NCBI GenBank assembly: GCA_003454835.1
Contig: DMTA01000254.1
Location: 1-5,965 of the forward strand
Reading direction: 5' to 3'
DNA length: 5,965 bases
Source: Achromobacter sp.
GTDB taxonomy: Bacteria; Pseudomonadota; Gammaproteobacteria; Burkholderiales; Burkholderiaceae_B
Part shown: piece after piece, positions 1-5,965 of the stretch
How the letters are laid out: the number at the start of each line of letters is the position of its first letter
Numbering within the stretch: position 1 is the first letter of the stretch
Notes under the pieces: generated by a model
Told to the model about the DNA's origin: nothing
Database searches by the model: none
Seen by the model: only the letters and a program-made list of their open reading frames with translations
Program-made: the position numbers and the translations under genes

Positions 1-152
1 ACCGGGCCGAGTATCGCGCCGGCCAGCATGACGCCCAGCGTCTGCAAGGTAATGGGCACCGGAATGCCGGGCATCGGAATGGGCGGCATCAGGCTCAGCA
101 CGACGATCAGCGCCGCAAACAGCGCAACCAGTACCGTATTGTTGGATTTCAT
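1..152 (-). CDS. bioY: BioY, biotin-binding S component of ECF biotin transporter (partial, N-terminal 50 residues)
   Basis: This is the 5' part of a gene that runs off the left edge. The visible 50 residues form a hydrophobic first membrane segment (about residues 6-22), then a proline-rich stretch (MPPIPMPGIPVPITLQTLG) leading into a second hydrophobic segment. The PVPITLQTLGVMLAG region is characteristic of the BioY family, the integral membrane protein that binds biotin and supplies substrate specificity to the ECF transporter. It starts at ATG 152-150, 39 bases after the bioN stop, and has a clear AAAAGGGGA ribosome site just upstream. It is the third gene of the bioM-bioN-bioY order. 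The rest of the protein lies outside the window, so its completeness cannot be judged. Confidence 0.9.
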   Translation of the reverse strand, partial: MKSNNTVLVALFAALIVVLSLMPPIPMPGIPVPITLQTLGVMLAGAILGP

Positions 153-156
153 CGTT

Positions 157-165
157 TCCCCTTTT
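157..165 (-). promoter_or_regulatory. Ribosome binding site of bioY
   Basis: On the minus strand the sequence AAAAGGGGA lies five bases upstream of the bioY ATG (gap 153-156 plus the edge of the motif). It is the best Shine-Dalgarno match in the bio operon and fixes the bioY start at 152. The purine tract contrasts with the GC-rich sequence around it. Confidence 0.6.
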
Positions 166-191
166 GATATGAATTCAGCGCGCGCGGGCCT

Positions 192-788
192 TCAGACGCT
201 GCGCGCGTCGATCGCTTCAGAGACTTCCTGGGCTCGCTTCAGCGTCAGCACGATCAGCGGCACGATCAGCGCGACCGGATTCGCCCCCAATCCACGCGCG
301 GCCTGCGCCTCGCGGATCTCCTGAAAATTGCGCCAGATCTCGGGCACAAAGCGCAGCGTCAGCGCGAGGGCCAGCGCCACCTTTTCCGCATCGACGAGAC
401 CCGTGCGCTCCAGCGGCCGCAATGCCCGCTCGCAGACGGCGATCAGGTCCGATGTGCGGGTGGCCAGCGTGACGGCCAGGGCCAGGCCCACCATCGCCCC
501 CACGCGCAGCACGACGGCCAAGGCCTCCAGTGGTCCCTGAAACCAGCCGGTGAAGAGCGCCACGGCCAGCAGCACCCAGAGCAGTCCCCGCACCTGACGC
601 CAGACAACTGCCGCGGCCACGCCCGTGGACCAGACCAGCGCCACCGAGAAGCCAAAGGCGAACGCCAGCCAGAGCGGATCGCGCAGCACGAACAGGCCAG
701 CGCCGGCCGCCATCAGCGTCAGCAGTTTCACCCACGCTGGCAGCCGATGCAGCGGCGTGTTGCCGGCAACGTACAGGGGCTCCATCAT
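192..788 (-). CDS. bioN: BioN, transmembrane (T) component of ECF biotin transporter
   Basis: A 198-residue, strongly hydrophobic inner-membrane protein of the ECF T-component family (CbiQ/EcfT type). It couples ATP hydrolysis by BioM to biotin movement through BioY. Hydrophobic segments lie at about residues 22-35, 39-62, 68-82, 87-110 and 170-184. A cytoplasmic region carries the first coupling motif, Ala-Arg-Gly at 164-166 (in EAQAARGLG). A second, variant motif, Ala-Arg-Ser, lies at 195-197, two residues from the C-terminus. In this family such Arg motifs sit in coupling helices that contact the ATPase. The start ATG (788-786) overlaps the bioM TGA as ATGA, which suggests translational coupling; a second ATG follows immediately, so the start could be one codon later. 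The family assignment is firm. The biotin assignment rests on the neighbouring bioY and bioM. Confidence 0.88.
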   Translation of the reverse strand: MMEPLYVAGNTPLHRLPAWVKLLTLMAAGAGLFVLRDPLWLAFAFGFSVALVWSTGVAAAVVWRQVRGLLWVLLAVALFTGWFQGPLEALAVVLRVGAMVGLALAVTLATRTSDLIAVCERALRPLERTGLVDAEKVALALALTLRFVPEIWRNFQEIREAQAARGLGANPVALIVPLIVLTLKRAQEVSEAIDARSV

Positions 789-1462
789 CCGCAGTGTTCC
801 CGGTACCAGCGCAACGCCGCGGCGGGCGTGTCGTCGGCCGCGATCGCGCCGTCGCGCACGACCAGTACGCGGTCGAAGTCTTCAAGCAATTCCAGGTCAT
901 GGCTGACGACGATGGCGTCGTGGGGCAGCCCGTCGATGGCGGCGCGCACCCGGTTGCGGTTGCGCAGATCGAGCTGGGTGGTGGGTTCATCAAAGACGAT
1001 GAGGGCGGGCTCCATGACCAGCACGGCGGCCAGCGCCACCAATTGGCGCTCGCCGCCGGACAGCGTGTGGCTGCTGCGGTCGGCCAGATGACCCACGCCC
1101 AGGCGGGCCAACTGGCTGTCAATGCGGGCTTCGCGCTGTTGGCGGTCGGGCGCCAGGCGCTTCAGGCCAAACGCCAGGTCTTCGCGCACGATGGGAAAGA
1201 CGATCTGGTTTTCGGGGTTTTGGAAGACGAAGCCGACGCGCGCGCGCACGGCTTTCAGATCCTGACGCGTATCCAGCCCGTCCACGCGCACGCTGCCGGA
1301 AGACGGCATCACCAGGCCGTTGACCAGGCGCGCCAGCGTGCTCTTGCCGGCGCCATTGGGGCCCACGATGCCGATGCGGCGTTCGGCCAGGGAGACGCTC
1401 ACCCCGCGCAACACTTCCGCCTGGGGCGTCGACACTACCGCCTGGTCAAACTCGATTAACAT
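785..1462 (-). CDS. bioM: BioM, ATPase component of ECF biotin transporter
   Basis: A 225-residue ABC ATPase of the CbiO/EcfA type that would power biotin uptake on the cytoplasmic face of BioN. All catalytic motifs are intact: Walker [10 protein letters not shown] (34-42), Q-loop Gln81 in [10 protein letters not shown], signature LSGGERQ (134-140), Walker B ALIVFDEP with Asp158 and Glu159, the D-loop region QLDL (163-166) and switch His188 in VVSHD. The FQNPENQ form of the Q-loop is typical of ECF ATPases, and the gene order bioM-bioN-bioY identifies the substrate. Viewed alone it could be named CbiO. The start at 1462 is well constrained, because an in-frame TAA lies at 1474-1472 with no other start codon between. 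No Shine-Dalgarno sequence precedes it. The gene diverges from msrB. Confidence 0.92.
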   Translation of the reverse strand: MLIEFDQAVVSTPQAEVLRGVSVSLAERRIGIVGPNGAGKSTLARLVNGLVMPSSGSVRVDGLDTRQDLKAVRARVGFVFQNPENQIVFPIVREDLAFGLKRLAPDRQQREARIDSQLARLGVGHLADRSSHTLSGGERQLVALAAVLVMEPALIVFDEPTTQLDLRNRNRVRAAIDGLPHDAIVVSHDLELLEDFDRVLVVRDGAIAADDTPAAALRWYREHCG

Positions 1463-1470
1463 GGGGCGGG

Positions 1471-1476
1471 ATTATG
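1471..1476 (-). promoter_or_regulatory. Possible -10 element of the bioMNY promoter
   Basis: On the minus strand CATAAT (five of six matches to TATAAT) ends nine bases before the bioM ATG. There is no convincing -35 hexamer at 16-18 bases upstream, so the call is weak. If used, transcription would begin within a few bases of the start codon. That would fit the absence of a Shine-Dalgarno sequence. It partly overlaps the inverted repeat at 1474-1495. Confidence 0.3.
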
Positions 1477-1495
1477 CCCGAACCATTTCGGGCAT
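1474..1495. promoter_or_regulatory. Perfect inverted repeat in the bioM/msrB divergent promoter region (candidate operator)
   Basis: The arms ATGCCCGAA (1474-1482) and TTCGGGCAT (1487-1495) are exact reverse complements separated by CCAT. The repeat lies almost in the middle of the 52-base space between the divergent starts of bioM and msrB. It is not followed by a T-run on either strand, so it is not an intrinsic terminator. Its position, overlapping the possible bioM -10 element, suits binding by a dimeric regulator. It does not resemble the TTATCTATAA-type box of the alphaproteobacterial biotin regulator BioR. The regulator, if any, is unknown. It could also be a hairpin in the msrB leader RNA. 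Confidence 0.5.
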
Positions 1496-1514
1496 CGCGA
1501 CTCCAAGAGCTCAT

Positions 1515-1913
1515 ATGGAAAAAGTACGCAAAACCGACGCCGAATGGCGCGCCCAGCTTTCCCCCGAAGAATACGTGGTCACCCGTCAAAAAGGTACCGA
1601 ACGCGCATTCACCGGGCGCTACTGGGATACTTTCACCCCTGGCATCTATCGCTGCGTCGGCTGCGGCACCGCGCTGTTCGCATCCGACACCAAATTCGAC
1701 GCCGGCTGCGGCTGGCCCAGCTACTTCCAGGCGCTGGATCCCGAACTGGTCCGCGAAGAACGCGACACCACGCACGGCATGGTCCGCACCGAAGTCCTGT
1801 GCAACGTCTGCGACGCGCACCTGGGCCACGTCTTTCCCGACGGTCCCGAGCCCACCGGTCTGCGCTACTGCATCAATTCCCTGTCGATGACGTTTGAGCC
1901 CCTAGAAGACTGA
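1515..1913 (+). CDS. msrB: Peptide-methionine (R)-S-oxide reductase MsrB
   Basis: A 132-residue cytoplasmic enzyme that reduces methionine-R-sulfoxide in proteins back to methionine, normally recycled by thioredoxin. The length is standard for a stand-alone MsrB. Structural zinc ligands are the CxxC pairs Cys47/Cys50 and Cys96/Cys99. The catalytic cysteine is Cys119 in RYCINS. Cys65 in GCGWPSY is the expected resolving cysteine, and [10 protein letters not shown] (103-112) is the conserved active-site segment. The start ATG at 1515 gives the usual N-terminus ([11 protein letters not shown]). The frame stays open further upstream, but that stretch runs antisense through bioM. Only a weak AAGAG lies upstream. 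The TGA overlaps the next gene's ATG as TGATG, so msrB heads a coupled operon. There is no signal peptide and no fused MsrA domain. Confidence 0.95.
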   Translation: MEKVRKTDAEWRAQLSPEEYVVTRQKGTERAFTGRYWDTFTPGIYRCVGCGTALFASDTKFDAGCGWPSYFQALDPELVREERDTTHGMVRTEVLCNVCDAHLGHVFPDGPEPTGLRYCINSLSMTFEPLED

Positions 1914-2497
1914 TGAAGAAGTTCCTGTTCGACCTCTTTCCGCTGCTCCTGTTCTTCATCGCCTACAGGTATACGGACATCTTCACCGCCACGGGCGTCG
2001 CCATGGCGGCCGCGGTGGCGCAGATCGTCTGGCTCAAGGCCACCGGGCGCCCCACCGAGGCCATGCACTGGATCAACCTGACGGTCATCCTGGTGTTCGG
2101 CGGCGCCACCATCTGGCTGCACAGCGACGTCTTCATCAAATGGAAGCCCACGGTGCTGTACTGGATGTTCGGCGGCGCGCTGGTCTTTGCCCGCCTGTTG
2201 TTCAAGCGCAACCTGATCCGCCGCCTGATGGAAAAGCAGATCCAGCTGCCGGATGCGGCGTGGGACAAGCTCAACCTGATCTGGGCCGCCTTCTTCCTTA
2301 TCGCTGGCGCGCTCAATCTGTATGTCGCGTTCTCGGGCCACTTCACCGAGTCGCAATGGGTCAGTTTCAAGGCCTTCGGCCTGATGGGACTGATGATCGT
2401 CTTCGTCATTGGCCAGTCGCTGTGGCTGGGCAAGCACATCCAGACCGAAGAAAACACGCCGGCCAATCCGGGCGCCACGCCGCCCGGCAAGCCCTGA
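1913..2497 (+). CDS. yciB: YciB/IspZ inner membrane protein (septation protein A family)
   Basis: A 194-residue polytopic inner-membrane protein of the YciB (IspZ, septation protein A) family, linked in other bacteria to cell-envelope and septum integrity; its biochemical activity is not settled. Hydrophobic segments lie at about residues 4-18, 22-41, 53-70, 79-96, 119-139 and 152-172. The N-terminus [18 protein letters not shown] and the stretch KWKPTVLYWMFG (76-87) are family hallmarks, as is the NLIWAAFFLIAGALNLYVA segment (121-139). A hydrophilic, proline-rich tail of about 20 residues (175-194) is probably disordered. The start shares one base with the msrB stop (TGATG), implying translational coupling; AGAAG inside the end of msrB may act as a weak ribosome site. 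bolA begins six bases after its stop. Confidence 0.93.
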   Translation: MKKFLFDLFPLLLFFIAYRYTDIFTATGVAMAAAVAQIVWLKATGRPTEAMHWINLTVILVFGGATIWLHSDVFIKWKPTVLYWMFGGALVFARLLFKRNLIRRLMEKQIQLPDAAWDKLNLIWAAFFLIAGALNLYVAFSGHFTESQWVSFKAFGLMGLMIVFVIGQSLWLGKHIQTEENTPANPGATPPGKP

Positions 2498-2503
2498 ACT
2501 TTC

Positions 2504-2773
2504 ATGTCAGACAACACCGACCGCATCGCCCTGATCCGGGAACGCCTTGCCGCCCTGGAACCCGTCAGTCTGGACATCCTGGACGACTCCCATTTGCATG
2601 CCGGCCACGAAGGCAGTAAAAACGGCGCCGGCCACTATCGCGTAATCATCGTAGCGCCTTGCTTTACGGGGCTCTCCGCCGTTGCGCGGCACCGGCTGGT
2701 GTATCATCATTTGCAAGATTTGATCCCCTATCCGATTCATGCGCTTGCGCTTGACGCCCAGGCTCCCAAATAG
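2504..2773 (+). CDS. bolA: BolA family protein
   Basis: An 89-residue cytoplasmic protein that matches the single BolA domain across its whole length. It contains DDSHLHAGHEG (27-37), GHYRVIIV (43-50), a central FTGLSAVARHRLVYHHL block (54-70), and the conserved C-terminal His79 in IHALAL. BolA proteins commonly partner with monothiol glutaredoxins in iron-sulfur cluster handling, and some affect morphology and stress responses; His79 is the expected conserved cluster ligand. The protein is short and lacks the long C-terminal tail of E. coli BolA. There is one cysteine, Cys53, just before the FTG motif. It lies six bases after yciB with no strong ribosome site of its own, so it is probably translated by coupling. 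The exact BolA subtype cannot be assigned from sequence alone. Confidence 0.92.
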   Translation: MSDNTDRIALIRERLAALEPVSLDILDDSHLHAGHEGSKNGAGHYRVIIVAPCFTGLSAVARHRLVYHHLQDLIPYPIHALALDAQAPK

Positions 2774-2778
2774 AAAGT

Positions 2779-2785
2779 AAAAGGA
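2779..2785 (+). promoter_or_regulatory. Ribosome binding site of the parvulin gene
   Basis: AAAAGGA lies five bases upstream of the ATG at 2791, inside the 17-base gap after bolA. It is the strongest ribosome site on the plus strand here and suggests the isomerase is translated independently and well, unlike the coupled genes before it. Confidence 0.65.
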
Positions 2786-2790
2786 TATTC

Positions 2791-3567
2791 ATGAAACGCA
2801 TCGTCATGCTGGCTGCGGCCTGCGTCATCGCCGTGCCTGCTTTTGCGCAGAACGTGGCTACCGTCAACGGTAAAGCCATTCCGCAAAAGAGCCTGGATCA
2901 ATTCGTCAAGCTCCTGGTCGGCCAGGGCGCCACCGATTCGCCGCAACTGCGCGAACAGGTCAAGCAGGAAATGATCAACCGTCAGATCTTCGTGCAAGCC
3001 GCCGAGTCCAGCGGCATCGCCAAGCAGGCCGACGTCCAGACCGAAATCGAACTGGCCCGCCAAGGCATCCTGGTTCGCGCCCTGATGGCCGACTACCTGG
3101 CCAAGCATCCGGTCACGGACGCCCAGGTCACCGCCGAATACGAAAAGATCAAGAAGGAACAGGCCGGCAAGATGGAATACAAGGTCCGCCATATCCTCGT
3201 CGAAGACGAGAAAAAGGCGAACGACCTGCTGGCCCAACTGAAGAGCAACAAGGGCAAGTTCGACGATCTGGCCAAGAAGAACTCCAAGGACCCCGGCAGC
3301 GCCGAAAAGGGTGGCGATCTGGGTTGGGCTCCCCCGACCAACTACGTGCAGCCGTTCGCGCAAGCCGTGACGCAGCTGAAGAAGGGCCAACTGGTCGACA
3401 AGCCGGTCCAGACCCAATTCGGCTGGCACATCATCATGGTCGACGACACCCGTCCGGTCGAATTCCCGCCGATGGATCAAGTCCGTCCGCAACTGGAAGA
3501 AATGCTGCGCCAGCAAACCCTGGCCGACTACCAGAAGCAACTGCGCGAAAAGGCCAAGATTCAATAA
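2791..3567 (+). CDS. Periplasmic parvulin-type peptidyl-prolyl cis-trans isomerase (PpiC/Par27-like)
   Basis: A 258-residue exported foldase/chaperone. It has a signal peptide of about 19 residues with a good type I cleavage site (AFA|QN), so it should act in the periplasm. An N-terminal, mostly helical region with VNGKAIPQ (25-32) and a charged helix up to about residue 125 resembles the chaperone arm of SurA/PrsA proteins. The parvulin domain spans about 129-219, with YKVRHILV (130-137), KDPGSAEKGGDLGW (166-179), and FGWHIIMVDD (210-219). A charged C-terminal helix (about 227-258) ends the protein. A single parvulin domain flanked by N- and C-terminal arms is the architecture described for Bordetella pertussis Par27, which this resembles. 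Codons are strongly biased (AAG, CTG, GTC), consistent with high expression. It is last in the msrB operon and is followed by a strong terminator. Confidence 0.93.
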   Translation: MKRIVMLAAACVIAVPAFAQNVATVNGKAIPQKSLDQFVKLLVGQGATDSPQLREQVKQEMINRQIFVQAAESSGIAKQADVQTEIELARQGILVRALMADYLAKHPVTDAQVTAEYEKIKKEQAGKMEYKVRHILVEDEKKANDLLAQLKSNKGKFDDLAKKNSKDPGSAEKGGDLGWAPPTNYVQPFAQAVTQLKKGQLVDKPVQTQFGWHIIMVDDTRPVEFPPMDQVRPQLEEMLRQQTLADYQKQLREKAKIQ

Positions 3568-3585
3568 GGCCCGCTCTGCTCAAAG

Positions 3586-3615
3586 AACTGCCCGCAATCG
3601 CGGGCAGTTTTTTTT
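3586..3615 (+). terminator. Intrinsic terminator of the msrB-yciB-bolA-parvulin operon
   Basis: A perfect 10-bp stem, AACTGCCCGC (3586-3595) with GCGGGCAGTT (3600-3609), closes a four-base AATC loop. It runs into eight consecutive T residues (3608-3615). The stem starts 18 bases after the TAA of the isomerase gene. The upstream AAAG could extend pairing into the T-run, so some antisense activity is possible. Confidence 0.95.
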
Positions 3616-3636
3616 GCGCGCTCGGCAACGTGCTCA

Positions 3637-3649
3637 GGTGTCAGACACC
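3637..3649. repeat. Palindromic repeat GGTGTCAGACACC, copy 1
   Basis: A 13-base sequence that is its own reverse complement apart from the central A. It is followed by A and then TCCCAAGC, a flank also found after copy 3. It lies 21 bases beyond the plus-strand terminator in non-coding DNA. Confidence 0.8.
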
Positions 3650-3667
3650 ATCCCAAGCGAGGCCCAA

Positions 3668-3680
3668 GGTGCCAGACACC
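3668..3680. repeat. Palindromic repeat GGTGCCAGACACC, copy 2 (one arm mismatch)
   Basis: It differs from copy 1 by one base (C for T at its fifth position), which leaves one mismatch in the palindrome. Its centre lies 31 bases from that of copy 1. It is preceded by CCCAAG. Confidence 0.75.
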
Positions 3681-3719
3681 CCATGAGACGCCGCCGCAAG
3701 TTGACGACCATCTCCCCCG

Positions 3720-3732
3720 GGTGTCTGACACC
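3720..3732. repeat. Palindromic repeat GGTGTCTGACACC, copy 3
   Basis: It is the exact reverse complement of copy 1, but because the core is palindromic it is also a direct repeat of it with a changed central base. The downstream flank GTCCCAAGC (3733-3741) matches ATCCCAAGC after copy 1. The extended 22-base units therefore differ at only two positions and lie in the same orientation. Confidence 0.8.
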
Positions 3733-3748
3733 GTCCCAAGCAAGCAAC

Positions 3749-3782
3749 AAAAAGGGCTGCGCGCCCGTAGCGTGCAGCCCTT
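3749..3782 (-). terminator. Intrinsic terminator of the ligA operon
   Basis: On the minus strand AAGGGCTGC (3782-3774) pairs perfectly with GCAGCCCTT (3760-3752). Three further base pairs lie inside after one mismatch. The stem runs into a five-T tract (3753-3749). It starts 24 bases after the ligA stop. On the plus strand it is followed by TTCGTTCG and not a T-run, so it should act mainly on ligA transcripts. Confidence 0.9.
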
Positions 3783-3806
3783 CGTTCGAACGCGGCAGCG
3801 TCCAGG

Positions 3807-5965
<2,159 letters not shown>

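Noticed and set aside
217..1122. A 301-codon minus-strand frame spanning bioM and bioN
   Set aside because: It is a shifted frame of two genes whose real frames carry intact ABC ATPase and ECF T-component motifs. Its product is Ala/Gly/Arg/Trp-rich shadow sequence.
1474..1495. The inverted repeat between bioM and msrB as a terminator
   Set aside because: No T-run follows it on either strand, and the adjacent genes diverge from it, so there is no transcript for it to end.
1320..1514. A 65-codon upstream extension of msrB in the same frame
   Set aside because: The extra residues run antisense through the start of bioM and through the inverted repeat, and lack similarity to MsrB N-termini. The ATG at 1515 gives the normal 132-residue protein.
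2809..2826. A possible lipoprotein cleavage site around Cys11 in the parvulin signal peptide
   Set aside because: The residues before Cys11 (LAAAC) put Leu at -4 and not -3. The cysteine lies inside the hydrophobic core, and a good AFA|QN type I site follows at residue 19, so a soluble periplasmic protein is more likely.
2737..3564. A 275-codon minus-strand open frame antisense to the parvulin gene
   Set aside because: It mirrors the strongly biased codons of the isomerase gene. The translation is a low-complexity Leu/Asp/Gly/Val-rich sequence without domains, and it would overlap the end of bolA.
3637..3732. A CRISPR array suggested by three regular short palindromic repeats
   Set aside because: The repeats are only 13 bases (22 with flank), spacers are unequal (18 and 39 bases), copy 2 lacks the flank on the same side, and there are no cas genes in the window.

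Overview
This 5,965-base window looks like ordinary chromosomal DNA from a GC-rich betaproteobacterium. The closest fit I can suggest is Alcaligenaceae (Bordetella/Achromobacter type). The reasons are the high GC content, strongly GC-biased third codon positions, the gene order msrB - yciB - bolA - parvulin isomerase, a parvulin resembling Bordetella Par27, and a short palindromic repeat family of the GGTGTCAGACACC type. The taxonomic call is inference; no rRNA or other marker is present.

Layout: positions 1-1462 (minus strand) hold a biotin-uptake operon in the order bioM (ATPase), bioN (transmembrane coupling protein), bioY (biotin-binding membrane protein, cut by the window edge). Together these would form an energy-coupling-factor (ECF) biotin importer in the inner membrane. 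Positions 1463-1514 are a compact divergent promoter region with a perfect 9-bp inverted repeat. Positions 1515-3567 (plus strand) hold a tight four-gene cluster: msrB (methionine-R-sulfoxide reductase), yciB/ispZ (inner-membrane protein of the septation protein A family), a bolA-family gene, and a secreted parvulin-type peptidyl-prolyl isomerase. The cluster ends at a strong intrinsic terminator (3586-3615). Positions 3616-3748 are non-coding and carry three copies of a 13-bp palindromic repeat. Positions 3749-3782 are the terminator of the convergent ligA operon. Positions 3807-5906 (minus strand) are a complete NAD+-dependent DNA ligase. Positions 5906-5965 are the last codons of the gene upstream of ligA, whose stop codon overlaps the ligA start.

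How the genes work together: the bio genes form one three-part transporter. The msrB cluster mixes oxidative-damage repair, iron-sulfur/thiol-related functions (BolA family), envelope biogenesis (YciB) and periplasmic folding (parvulin); the genes are linked by position and probable co-transcription, not by an obvious single pathway. ligA is a housekeeping replication and repair gene.

I looked for a novel system and did not find one. The observations most worth a second look are the inverted repeat in the divergent bioM/msrB promoter, the possible leaderless start of bioM, and the palindromic repeat cluster between the two convergent terminators.
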